Shown in pieces: positions 27,887-38,314 of a stretch of DNA of 64,000 nt. This stretch comes from Kluyveromyces lactis (taxonomy: Eukaryota; Ascomycota; Saccharomycetes; Saccharomycetales; Saccharomycetaceae), in NCBI RefSeq assembly GCF_000002515.2, contig NC_006040.1, forward strand, positions 62,001 to 126,000. Direction: 5' to 3'. The translations under genes were made by a program, and so were the position numbers. Under the pieces are notes generated by a model. That model was given only the letters and a program-made list of their open reading frames with translations, made no database searches and was not told where the DNA came from. Positions within the stretch are counted from its first letter, which is position 1. Each line of letters starts with the position of its first letter.

Positions 27887-28693
27887 ATGCGTCAAAAGAG
27901 AGCCAAGTCGTATAGAAAGCAGATGTTGGTTTACAACCACACTTTCAAGTTTAGACAACCCTATCAAGTCTTGGTAGACGATCAACTAGTTCTGGAGACT
28001 TTCAACTCATCTTTTGATTTTGTGAAGGGATTGCAAAGGACTTTGCAAGCTGAGGTAAAGCCTATGATTACTCAATGTTGTATGCAGTCATTATACCAAA
28101 CGAATAATCAAGGAGCCATCGATGCAGGAAAACAGTTTGAAAGACGTCGTTGCAACCATGATCCAAAGGAGCCAAAGAGCGTACTAGAATGTCTCACGAG
28201 TGTTGTGGATGTGAATGGGAAGAATAAGCACAGATATGTGGTAGCGACACAGGATGTTGAAATTAGAAGAAGGCTAAGGAAGATTCCTGGTGTTCCCTTG
28301 GTATACATGAACAGATCAGTGATGGTGATGGAGCCGTTAAGTAATGCCAGTGAGAAAGTGAGTCGAGAAGTGGAGGAACAGAAACTATACAAGGGTTTGA
28401 ATGACCCCAAGTTTGCGGGTATTGCGCGTGACGAAAATGATGAGGCAGGTGCCGAGAATCAGGAGAATAAACCGAAAAAAAGAAAGGGGCCTAAGGAACC
28501 TAATCCACTAAGTATGAAGAAGAAGAAAACGACTGAGTCAACTGGTTCAATTTCTTCACTGTCTGCTTCGTCTAACAACATATCTACCCCTACCGAAGCG
28601 GGCGATGTTTCCGGCACTTCTAAGAACAAAAGAAGAAGAAAACATAAGAAATCTAACGATAAACCTAATGATTCGGCTGATTCAATACAATAA
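27887..28693 (+). CDS. UTP23: SSU processome protein Utp23
   Basis: Frame of 268 residues (S. cerevisiae Utp23 about 254). The opening MRQKRAKSYRKQMLVYNHTFKFRQPYQVLVD is typical. It carries a PIN-like domain to about residue 165, with VATQDVEIRRRLRKIPGVPLVYMNRSVMVMEP near its end, and a cysteine/histidine cluster (CC near 64-65, CNH near 88-90, C at about 101) that fits the zinc site of this family. The PIN domain is thought to be inactive as a nuclease. Utp23 acts in early 18S rRNA processing and release of snR30. The C-terminal third is Lys/Ser rich (KKKRKGPKEPNPLSMKKKK), a nucleolar-type tail. Its RRPE and PAC boxes fit this role. It lies next to DNL4 in S. cerevisiae (YOR004W, YOR005C); here CIN8 and NPR2 intervene. 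Confidence 0.93.
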   Translation: MRQKRAKSYRKQMLVYNHTFKFRQPYQVLVDDQLVLETFNSSFDFVKGLQRTLQAEVKPMITQCCMQSLYQTNNQGAIDAGKQFERRRCNHDPKEPKSVLECLTSVVDVNGKNKHRYVVATQDVEIRRRLRKIPGVPLVYMNRSVMVMEPLSNASEKVSREVEEQKLYKGLNDPKFAGIARDENDEAGAENQENKPKKRKGPKEPNPLSMKKKKTTESTGSISSLSASSNNISTPTEAGDVSGTSKNKRRRKHKKSNDKPNDSADSIQ

Positions 28694-29109
28694 ATTTTAC
28701 ACAGCCCAGAAACATAAACTCTTGTATCAACGAATGCTACGCAGCGCCTCTTCAAAAGTGCATATAGTATTCCTCTTGACTGGTTAACCGGCATATATAA
28801 CAAAACTACAAAGATAGGTAAGGTGTTTAATAATCACGTGATATTTAAATCATTCGATACGGGTATTTCTTTGTTCTTTTTCAATGTTTACAATATCGAA
28901 TAATGGTAAACAAGACAAATTGCATGTCAGGTAAACAAAGAATAGCATAGTTCTACCGTGACAATTGAAACCCAAGAATACCCGCCTAAAGTATTCTAAA
29001 ACCGCTATAGCATTGCGTAGTAATTGTATTATTTTTTTGAATTTATTAGAACGTGTTGTTGGTATAATAATAGGATCACGTTTGCGAATCATTCTTGAAA
29101 TAAACCATA
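28694..29109. promoter_or_regulatory. CIN8 promoter region with an E-box and forkhead motifs
   Basis: A perfect palindrome ATCACGTGAT lies at 28833-28842. Forkhead-type GTAAACAA words lie at 28906-28913 and 28931-28938, with a third, reversed near-match ATGTTTAC at about 28884. S. cerevisiae CIN8 is a target of the forkhead factor Hcm1. Confidence 0.45.
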
Positions 29110-29847
29110 ATGTCTGCGACCAACGGGAGTCCTGAAGGCGATGAATTGAATATAACAGTAGCTGTTCGATGCCGTGGTCGTAACGAGAAAGAGATTAAAG
29201 CGAAAAGCTCTGTTGTTGTGAACTGTCCCGATGTTATTGGTGCTAATGAGGTTTCGATCAATACCTCCGGTGACATAGGAATCACTGCAAGAATGAATTC
29301 AAAAACGTATACAGTGGATAAAGTATTCGGACCAAGTGCTGATCAAAGTCTGGTATTTAAAGAAATTGCAGACCCAATGTTCCATGACTTCATCAAGGGA
29401 TATAACTGTACGATGTTGGTTTACGGCATGACCTCAACAGGTAAGACATATACTATGACTGGTGATGAAAAATTGTACGATGGGGAATTGAGTGAAGCAG
29501 CAGGCATCATTCCAAGAGTCTTGTTCAAACTATTTGACACTTTAGAGGTGCAAGAAAGTGATTACATGGTAAAGTGCTCATTTATTGAGTTATACAATGA
29601 AGAATTGAAGGATCTTTTGGATGACGGCCAGGACTCCGGCGGTAATAACAGTAGAAAGTTAAGAATATACGATTCGCTTAACAGCAGTAACAATGTGACC
29701 AATGTGAATAGCCGGTCAAGTTCTAGATCGAATTCTCCTACCGTGAATTTAGAAGCTAAAAGAAGAATACGCGCAGGAGCATTATATAAACCGAAACCAA
29801 AGCTTCCAACCCAATCTCAATCTAATGGACAACAACAACAACAACAA

Positions 29848-29881
<34 letters not shown>

Positions 29882-32007
29882 CTCAGGGCCAGGTTAATGA
29901 GCAAAGTTCTGCAATCTATATTCAGCATTTGCAAGAGTTTCACATAACTGACGCCAAGGAAGGCTTACGATTACTTCAAAAGGGCTTGAGTCATAGACAG
30001 GTCGCTTCTACGAAGATGAATGACGTTTCGAGTAGATCACATACCATTTTTACTCTAACGTTGTACAAAAATTTCAATGGCGAAACTTTCAGAGTTTCTA
30101 AGATCAACTTAGTAGATCTTGCAGGATCAGAAAATATCAGTCGATCGGGGGCACAAAATCAAAGGGCAAAAGAGGCAGGGTCCATTAATCAGAGTTTATT
30201 AACATTAGGCCGTGTAATAAATTCGTTGGCTGATAAAAATGCCCATATCCCATTTCGAGAATCAAAATTGACAAGACTACTACAGGATTCTCTAGGCGGC
30301 AATACAAAGACAGCTTTGATTGCTACTATATCACCGGCGAAAATAAATTCAGAGGAAACATCAAGTACATTGGAATACGCTACAAAGGCGAAAAATATCA
30401 AGAATAAACCTCAGTTGGGTAGTTTCATGATGAAAGATATACTTGTGAAAAATATTTCACATGAGCTGGCTAAATTAAAGTCAGATTTCCTTTCTACCAA
30501 ATCGAAAGAGGGGATATATATGAGCCACCTTCATTACAATGAAGTTATGAATGATATAGAAAACTACAAGACAGAAATCCAAGAGTCTAGACGAGAAATC
30601 GAAAAGCTTTCTTCTCAGAATCAATTGTTACACAAAGACAAAAAATCTTCGCAAGATACAATCGAATCTCAAAGGTTGCAAATCCGGAACTTGCAATCAA
30701 GCATGGATTATCTATACGAGAAGATAGATTTAAAACATAAAAACGAGATTGAACTAACGAACATGATCATGAAATTGAAAGATGCTGTACGGAACATGCA
30801 AGGAGCTTTGAAAACACATGAGGATCATGAACAAAGGTTACAATCCGATATCCAGAAAATGTTATATGATAATATCTTAGAGTATCGGAGAAAAATTGAA
30901 ACGAAATTGGACAACTTAAAACAGCAAGCTCTGGAACAGTCCTTCACTATTGATGATGATATCAATAATGTAAAAGATAGCCTAGAAACACTGTTGGAAA
31001 CTGTTAAGAAGGATGCTATTATCATGTGTGAAAATCTGGCTCAGAAAGTAGTGGGAGATCAGCCAAAGTTCTTTAATTCGATGCTGTCTGAATTGAACGA
31101 TATGTTTTCAAAAGTCGATGAACATACAGATCGGTTAAAGGAGGGCTTAAGTCAGATCACAGCCGAAAATAACAATTTGAAAGCTTATTTGGATACTCAT
31201 TTTTTTAGGAATAATCATCAAGAAATTCTAAATGTACACGCAGATAAAACATATCACCAGTTGAATCTTTCATCGAAGCATTTAATGAGCAAAATCACAA
31301 ATATAATCAGTGATCATGTCGAACAAAACAGAACATTATTGATGGATACATTGAAGACTGCCACCACCGAAGTCATTACTCAAGAGATGTCTCATTTCGA
31401 ACCAGTCAGGAAAACATGGGAACAGTCATTCAATCACATTAATGTATGTGATTCTTTGAGCAATAAATTCAAAGATGATACAACAGAATCTTTGAATAGC
31501 TTGAAATCTCATATGGAAAGTACAGTACGTGAAAGTTCTCTAATTGCAGACAAGATTAAAGATAATCTTTGTCATTTCCAAGATAGAAATGATATCGCAA
31601 ACATGACTACAAACATTAACGGTACTGTGGATGATATTAAAAACAAGCATAGTGTTTTACGTGATGAGTTGGAAAAAAATGTCTCATTTATTCACGCCTC
31701 AAGTGAAGGTTTTAAAGCTATAGATAGCTCTCTGAAACGTATAATGAATTTCCGTATGCCCGAGGGGAAAACAGAAACTTTAGCAGATGATTTGATAAAG
31801 CATATTGATTCAAGTTCTGTGGCCCCAGTCGCGTCTTCTGGGAAAACGCCGTTGAGACCACTTCTCAAATCTGAAACAAAGCAGAGATCACTATCGAAAT
31901 CAGTTTCTCCTGCAAAAAGTTCACATGCCACCATTATAAACTCTCCATTAAAGAGGAAGTCATCAGACTCAAGAATTTTTCCTGGGAATAGTAAAAAACA
32001 ACGGTAA
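29110..32007 (+). CDS. CIN8: Kinesin-5 spindle motor Cin8
   Basis: Frame of 965 residues (S. cerevisiae Cin8 about 1000). The N-terminal kinesin motor domain has the P-loop GMTSTGKT at residues 106-113, switch I NDVSSRSH and switch II LVDLAGSE. The motor carries a large insert in the loop 8 region (about residues 174-270), a hallmark of Cin8, and here it includes 17 consecutive glutamines (residues 241-257). The neck is followed by long coiled coil (about 440-600) that supports a bipolar tetramer, and by a C-terminal tail with a BimC-like motif and a basic end (SPLKRKSSDSRIF...SKKQR) suited to nuclear import. Cin8 slides antiparallel microtubules in spindle assembly and anaphase. The place next to NPR2 matches YEL061C-YEL062W. 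Confidence 0.95.
29830..29880 (+). repeat. (CAA)7(CAG)10 microsatellite in CIN8
   Basis: Seven CAA and then ten CAG codons, all glutamine, in frame within the motor's loop 8 insert. Pure CAG runs are prone to slippage, so length variation among strains is likely. Confidence 0.97.
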
Positions 32008-32113
32008 GTCCACCAAAAATTCTCCTATTAGCATACGCCTATCGCTGCGTCATATTATTAATCCATATTTCATATAAATTGTAACACTACCTTAATTAAT
32101 ACCCATAAACAAC

Positions 32114-34096
32114 TCAGCTATTCACAATATTATAGTGACCGAGGTCTTTTAAAAGAAGTTCAACTTCATGTCTACTTTTTTTGAGTTTTGTGCAAACTTT
32201 GTCAAAGGTCTCTGCGTTACTCAACGATTCTAACAAGATGAGTTCTTCCTCTTTTTTTTTTTTCCATACCTCTACCTTTTCACCATCTCCCAAATCTGGA
32301 ACCTCAGTGACAGTTTTCTGCTGGCCGGCAGTTCCAAAATCAAAAGATACTTTCTGGTGGGAACCAGAGCTAGATTTTCTGGAGGTAGACTCCGTAAAGG
32401 CATTGTTACTGGGACTGTCGTCGTAGTATCGGGCAAATTTGCTCATAGTATTCGGAACATCCTGTTTGAGTGAAAGCTTTTGATAAAGGCTTTTTAATAG
32501 CTCATCAGCAGCATCCAATTTATCAGATTGGTTCCCTTCCTCTTTAGTATCAACAACCTTAATATCTGCAGCAGAAAAAATATTCTTTGAGCTGCCTGAG
32601 CCATAGTGAGTCTTCGGTTCCTTGGAAACTAGAGACTTCAATATATCCCAAGTACCAACATTTTTCACTATAGGGTATGAGTTTACACGATAGATTAGCC
32701 GTCTAGTTATTCCAAACATTATCAATTTTCTGACATCAATTCGATTATCCCTAATTATTTCGAAGTTTTGCTTGTACCAATCTTTGACTGTTTTACCCTG
32801 TGACAATGATTTATAAAGATCGAATAAACAACTTCTGGTTGGCAGTATTCTTTTCATTTGATTCTCTCCAGTTGCAAGACTAGTGTTCTCTGAAGCATGG
32901 GCCCTGAAATACGACGAAGTGGACGACGAAGATAAGTAGTTTCTGTGTGTATCCCTAACAGAGCTAGTGGAACCGGTAGTAGCAGTATCATTCGAATCAC
33001 GTCTCCTTGAATGAACAGTACTTGTTGAAGCTTGTTTTCTTCCAGTTGGATATATATTATTAGGCCTACCTTCGAATGGTAATAGACTTTGCTTTAGACT
33101 ATCACCCTGAACAAAAAGTTGACAGGCTTTGGCTACAGCCGGATTCGTTAAGAAGTTATGAATCTCACTAGTGGGAGCATAAATGTTGCTAAATTGAAAA
33201 ATATCGGAGAGAATAACACAGTTGTAGTACATCAAATGTTTAATGCATTCTTGAACTAATTCAACATCACTTCGAGCACTGACTGCAATTTGAGCTACGC
33301 TATTAATTCCATTGATATACGGTACAATTTTGACCATCGTTGGATCCCAATTCACATCTATTATATCAGAGAGGTTTACTACAGCTATCGGTACGTCTTC
33401 TACCGAGATGTTCGAACTTGGAGGAGTTCTAACGGGAAAGAGTTTAATGTCAATAGAATTTCCTTCATCGATTGGGATCAAACACTCGGAATAATTGTTC
33501 AAATCAAGAAACAACTTCATCAAAAGATCTTCAATGATCAAACTCTTTTGGTTTTTAGCTAGTTCTTTTATGATTTCTAAATATTTCTCCCCATCGTCCC
33601 CTGTCGATTTAATATCGGTATGTTCTGATATTGTTATAGATCCCATCTCTGTAGACTGATCAGCAGCATTAGAATCGTTTGACTTCAATTGAAAATACAC
33701 TGGGTTCTGCTCAGATTTGGAAAGTATTTGCGATTGTTCTTCTAAGACTTTGAACATCTTTCCCAATCTAGCTATAGCTGGCTCGTATGGTGAAGTTGCG
33801 CAATCATAAGGGAAAACGAAAACAAAATTAAAATTGAACGAATTTCTGGCGTAGTACCTGGCATTAACGTTAACCGGGTAGCAAACTATTCTGTATTCCC
33901 CGTATTTGAAGGTTAGAAGCTTGTTACAGAGCTGCGGCTTCGGAATGATGTAGTTCTTTATAGTATCAAAATCGATCTTTCCATTCTCTAAACTGTTAGG
34001 AGGGAACTGAAACCGTACCTTCGACCCCTCTGTTGGATGAAAAAGCGTATAGAACACAGTGTGTATGGGTACAAACCCATCGAATGTGCTGGTCAT
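32114..34096 (-). CDS. NPR2: SEACIT/GATOR1 subunit Npr2
   Basis: Frame of 660 residues (S. cerevisiae Npr2 615). The N-terminal longin-type segment begins FVPIHTVFYTLFHPTEGSKVRFQFPP and continues with KPQLCNKLLTFKYGEYRIVCYPV and NFNFVFVFPYD, all characteristic of NPRL2. Npr2 with Npr3 and Iml1 forms the SEACIT complex on the vacuole membrane, a GTPase-activating unit that lowers TORC1 activity when amino acids are scarce. A Ser/Thr-rich, probably disordered insert sits at about residues 350-410. CIN8 lies tail-to-tail with it, 106 bases between stops. Confidence 0.94.
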   Translation of the reverse strand: MTSTFDGFVPIHTVFYTLFHPTEGSKVRFQFPPNSLENGKIDFDTIKNYIIPKPQLCNKLLTFKYGEYRIVCYPVNVNARYYARNSFNFNFVFVFPYDCATSPYEPAIARLGKMFKVLEEQSQILSKSEQNPVYFQLKSNDSNAADQSTEMGSITISEHTDIKSTGDDGEKYLEIIKELAKNQKSLIIEDLLMKLFLDLNNYSECLIPIDEGNSIDIKLFPVRTPPSSNISVEDVPIAVVNLSDIIDVNWDPTMVKIVPYINGINSVAQIAVSARSDVELVQECIKHLMYYNCVILSDIFQFSNIYAPTSEIHNFLTNPAVAKACQLFVQGDSLKQSLLPFEGRPNNIYPTGRKQASTSTVHSRRRDSNDTATTGSTSSVRDTHRNYLSSSSTSSYFRAHASENTSLATGENQMKRILPTRSCLFDLYKSLSQGKTVKDWYKQNFEIIRDNRIDVRKLIMFGITRRLIYRVNSYPIVKNVGTWDILKSLVSKEPKTHYGSGSSKNIFSAADIKVVDTKEEGNQSDKLDAADELLKSLYQKLSLKQDVPNTMSKFARYYDDSPSNNAFTESTSRKSSSGSHQKVSFDFGTAGQQKTVTEVPDLGDGEKVEVWKKKKEEELILLESLSNAETFDKVCTKLKKSRHEVELLLKDLGHYNIVNS

Positions 34097-35437
34097 AGCT
34101 CATGGATGCGTGTGCAGTGCTGCTGGCTGCATTGTGTTGTATTTTGCAGATGGACATCAATTTTGAAGTTAGCTATAATACGGAAAAATCACAATTCTTG
34201 ATCACAATCCATTTTGTCGGTGAAGAGGATAGTACTATTGAACTGTTCAGCTTCAACGTCAGTATTTAAACCAATATTGAACGAAATCTAATTGAATTTA
34301 ATTCTGTTATATAGAGCGGCATTTTCTACCCTATAATCAAGCTTTTATCCCCGATTGCTCCATTGATATTATTGGTGACAGTTTAAGTCAATAGGATTGT
34401 AGTCTTGACATGTTTGGATACTATGAGGTCCTCACTAAACAACAATGGTAGCAAAAAGCAACAAAGTATTAAGACAAAAGTTGTTGTGATATATATATAT
34501 GATTTAAGACCTTTTATTACTGAGTATCTTTAAGAAGGTTTTGGCTGTAGGTGTTGACACTTTAGCTGCATCCTTAACACTATTTTTGTTGAAGTAACAG
34601 TAACAAATGCATTGTCATTAAGGACTGGTAATCTGGAGTCCTGATGTATCAAATAGAGGGAAGCATTTTCAATATATAATTCGGAAGTCGGGCAGTGCAT
34701 CGTCTCTGATATTTAGAATGGTTGTTACATTTCAGCTGCAAATGCTAATCTTTTCATGTATCATTTGAAACCTTTTCATTGTAAGAAGTCTTTCAAATAA
34801 GCACCAACAGCTCACAAATGCTGCAAAACCTTCATATCTTTTGCTCAAGCATTTTAAAAGTCCTATAGTGTCCCCAGTTGTGATCAAGGGTTTTTGTTAC
34901 TTTCAGTACCAGATGCTAAAAGGACTTTGACTAGGTTTTGACGCTTTCTTTAGCGTTTGAGGAATATATAATATATCAATAATTGCTTGCTGAAATACTT
35001 TACTGGATTTGGTATTATTATTTGACTATATATGCTTTTTGAATAGCATTTAAGAATACGATAATGCCAGTGTCATGCTTAAATGAAATTTTCCTCCAAA
35101 TTCGTGTCCGTTATATAAAACGATAAACCACTCTGTAATAGAAAAAATGTAACATAGGGTACTAGCAACGCTTTAGGAAGCAAGACATCTTGTACCTAAG
35201 CTGAATGATCTTTATGTTGATCTGAGAAGTACTGCGAAAACATTTGTTTCATGGAATATCAAGACAAAATTACTCATGTGAGCGTTCAAAGGGAAACCCC
35301 AATATATGTATAACAACGCCGTACACATGGGGCGTTCATTGCTCTCAGAGAAGTTTGCCATTTTTGAAGTCATAACTCAGCAAAACTTAGCAACTTACAT
35401 AACGAAATGCTACATGGGGTTTTCGTCAATAATGCAG
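34097..35437. other. 1.3-kb gene-free region between NPR2 and DNL4
   Basis: Both neighbours are on the minus strand, so this is the NPR2 promoter plus the DNL4 3' region, far longer than most gaps here. It has no protein frame of note, no tRNA and no CACGTG. Several stretches are AT-rich (for example TATATATATATGATTTAA near 34490). I could not recognise box C/D or H/ACA structure by eye; an unannotated non-coding RNA is possible. Confidence 0.4.
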
Positions 35438-38161
35438 TTATAAACATTGATAATGTTCGGTTTCAGCAATATAATTGTCCTTAATAGAGTCAAGAGCCCA
35501 AGAAATATCTACCATTCTCGGTATTCTTGGGGTACTTTCAGTAGATTCTTTAACAGCTTTCGATGCTATCTTCTGTCTTAGCGAGAAAAGATCTTCCCTC
35601 GAAATAAAATCGTTGAAAACAATAATGATACTGGCGTTTTCGATGTGCACTAATTCTCCACCGTGGCATTTAATAGCAAACTCTACCTCTAAAATGGATG
35701 TATCTAGCACATTTTCACTATTGAGAACTGCAAGTTTTAAATTGGAGAAAAGAAATAACGGGACTTCCGGCAACAATAGATCAGAATCAGGATTCTTGAT
35801 ACCTCGGTTGGCAGTCTCTAAAAGGTGATTTAAAGAAGCAGTATTAAAGTCCGTGTAAAACTGAGAACAATCCATGGACGATTCCAACTCACCTCGGAAA
35901 ATATCTGACTCGGTAAATGGTGTCTTGTATCCTTCTTCAATGCAAGAAAATATCCAGGAAGGCCTAATTATCAAATTCTTGGCATTCAAAAGTATCTTGC
36001 ATTCTCTTGTGAGTTTCTCTCCAATAATGTATAAATTATCCTGCGGTAGATTATTCTCATCAGAAGTGTAAACAATTTCTCCGCCATGTTCTAGTATTAC
36101 AGAGCATAAATCCTCCTGACTGATACGTCTCCTTTTAGTTGAATCAAAGTAATCAGAAATGACCCTGAATCTGCAATTAGAAAATGTATTAGAGACCGGA
36201 GCAACCAATGCTGTCGGTTCGGATGAGTTTACTATGCCAATCTTAGCCCTTTTAGAAGCTCTCTTTTTACCATCTGTCACTTGATGTGATTTTCTCTTGT
36301 TATAAAAGTTTCTAGCGTCTTTCATATCTTCAAACTCAGAAAATGAGGCGACAGTTTTCCAATCTTTGTCATATCGTATTTGCTTGCAGTAACCAAAATG
36401 TAAAGTACACCCAGATCTGTATTTCCTCTTCTCGGACTCTTTGGTGTCAATAGCTCTCGCTTTCACCTCCAATACAACAGAGTCCTCAGGATGGATCCAT
36501 TCGTAAGGCACTTTAGTTCCAAACCCTAACAAGTTCGGACTAGGAGGATCTTCTGAAAAGATATGCCATTTTCCCCAAGTTTTCCTTTCGATATCCTTAA
36601 ATTCTTCATTTGATAGACCATTGGCAATTGTGCAGAAGGAAATAAATCGAGGCTTTTCAGCAACTTCATTAGGATCACTTATCGAAAGCCCGCAAAAGAA
36701 GGAGTCTTTCTTTCCTTGTTCTCTACCGATGATTAATAAATCCATATTTTCCCCAAACTGTTCTAGATACTCAGGCTTGATCTTGATCCAGTCTGTATTC
36801 CTACTTCCAACAAAGTACTTCGAATGTAGATGCTTCAGTACAATCCCTTCTGACCCCATGGAAATTGCTTGTTCAAGAGAATCCTTGATGGCTTCTGCAT
36901 TAATTGCTTTCATGTACTGAATTATCTCGACACTGCGTTCTACCGGTGTGAGAATTTTTGTCAAATAGTCCTTTCGACGCTCTAACGCAAGATTTGTCAA
37001 AGATTTTCCATTAAGATATACCAAATCGAAAGCAACGAACAATGGTTTGTAAGATTCTGTAGGGGCAATTCCAGCAAGTTCAGATTGTATCTGATTCATT
37101 GCACTTGATTTAACTAGACCGAATGGTAAAACGATATCCTTTTCCGTGTCGTAAGTGATCATTTCTCCGTCAAGAATGCAATCCTTCACATTAAAATGTA
37201 GCTTTAAGGACGGGGAAATAGGGCCGCTAGAGCTGTTTTCACCATAAAGATAAGAAAAATCAACACCTCTCCGACTTAAGTATTTTATCTGCTCTCCATA
37301 GTTTATGTAATGGATTTGAAGCCTTTCGCCATCCATCTTCTCTTCAATAATAAAGTCATGTTGCAATTTCGAGGCAACGCGTTCATATGATAGATGGGTC
37401 CTCTTAGCCAGTTGAGGTTCAAAGGCATGGGAAATAGTGATTGATAAATCCGTTTGTCGCAACCTTTCGTTGGGGTTATATAGTCGTTGGCTCAAAACAT
37501 CTAGATCAGAAACAACGCTCAAATAATCTGTTGCATCAGGGTGCCAGGCAGTTAGAAACATATTCTCCAAACCCGAGAGGACTCTGGTCTTGAGTATAAT
37601 ATCAAAAAAGAACTTCATCTCCATGAAAGTCATATGGTTTAGACAGTAATTGAATGCTCTAGAATCAGTGAGTGCCATATATCCCATTCGTTTTCCATTT
37701 CCTTCTTGTGAAACCTCATCCAAGTAACCATTCAATTCGTCGATTGTTATCCTGTTGGCACCTTCATAGTCCTTTTGGCGCTTTCGGATCTCCTCTACGC
37801 AGAAATCTGATAGTTTGACTCCTCTAGCAGCCCGTTGTTTCCATCGAAGCAACCTGTTTTCTGTTTCTGAGCTTTTTGGCAACCTTAAATAACGGCACAA
37901 CGCTTTAATCAACGTATTCTCCTTCACGTTGTAAATTCGTCGATCTCTGAACGGTACTATTAGACGTAACGCAGGGTATATATAATTTCCGACGGTGCTT
38001 CTCCATAGCTTGATGAAATTTGTTATGATCTCTAAGTATCTTACGGTAACCGGTTTTCCAATAAGATGCTTCTTGCTTGAGGTTTCGTATATCTTTCCAA
38101 GCAACTCATCGCAGAGCCACTTGAACTCTGGCGAGGGTGAGAAGTTTTCACAATCATTCAT
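35438..38161 (-). CDS. DNL4: DNA ligase IV
   Basis: Frame of 907 residues (S. cerevisiae Dnl4 944). It joins double-strand breaks in non-homologous end joining with Lif1 and Nej1. An N-terminal alpha-helical DNA-binding domain precedes the nucleotidyltransferase core, whose KMDGERLQ motif supplies the AMP-accepting Lys275. Other ligase motifs are LDGEMITYD, SEGIVLKHLHSKYFVGSRNTDWIKIKPEY and VVLEVKAR. Two BRCT domains make up the C-terminus (from about residue 665 and 805), separated by the linker that binds Lif1. All catalytic motifs look intact, so end joining is expected to work. It is followed by TSR3 on the same strand, as in S. cerevisiae (YOR005C-YOR006C). Confidence 0.96.
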   Translation of the reverse strand: MNDCENFSPSPEFKWLCDELLGKIYETSSKKHLIGKPVTVRYLEIITNFIKLWRSTVGNYIYPALRLIVPFRDRRIYNVKENTLIKALCRYLRLPKSSETENRLLRWKQRAARGVKLSDFCVEEIRKRQKDYEGANRITIDELNGYLDEVSQEGNGKRMGYMALTDSRAFNYCLNHMTFMEMKFFFDIILKTRVLSGLENMFLTAWHPDATDYLSVVSDLDVLSQRLYNPNERLRQTDLSITISHAFEPQLAKRTHLSYERVASKLQHDFIIEEKMDGERLQIHYINYGEQIKYLSRRGVDFSYLYGENSSSGPISPSLKLHFNVKDCILDGEMITYDTEKDIVLPFGLVKSSAMNQIQSELAGIAPTESYKPLFVAFDLVYLNGKSLTNLALERRKDYLTKILTPVERSVEIIQYMKAINAEAIKDSLEQAISMGSEGIVLKHLHSKYFVGSRNTDWIKIKPEYLEQFGENMDLLIIGREQGKKDSFFCGLSISDPNEVAEKPRFISFCTIANGLSNEEFKDIERKTWGKWHIFSEDPPSPNLLGFGTKVPYEWIHPEDSVVLEVKARAIDTKESEKRKYRSGCTLHFGYCKQIRYDKDWKTVASFSEFEDMKDARNFYNKRKSHQVTDGKKRASKRAKIGIVNSSEPTALVAPVSNTFSNCRFRVISDYFDSTKRRRISQEDLCSVILEHGGEIVYTSDENNLPQDNLYIIGEKLTRECKILLNAKNLIIRPSWIFSCIEEGYKTPFTESDIFRGELESSMDCSQFYTDFNTASLNHLLETANRGIKNPDSDLLLPEVPLFLFSNLKLAVLNSENVLDTSILEVEFAIKCHGGELVHIENASIIIVFNDFISREDLFSLRQKIASKAVKESTESTPRIPRMVDISWALDSIKDNYIAETEHYQCL

Positions 38162-38314
38162 TATCCATTAAATATCCTTAAACAGGATACTATCATTATA
38201 CTTGATCCTTTATTTACCCACCTTGGCACACGGATTTTCTGAATGTTGTACGTTTTCGGAAGTTATGTCGCTTCTTCTCTATATGGTGTAAAGAACTTAA
38301 ATCCTAAATGATTT

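Noticed and set aside
28833-28980. Possible centromere starting at the ATCACGTGAT box
   Set aside because: The following DNA is not AT-rich enough for CDEII and lacks a CCGAA-type CDEIII.
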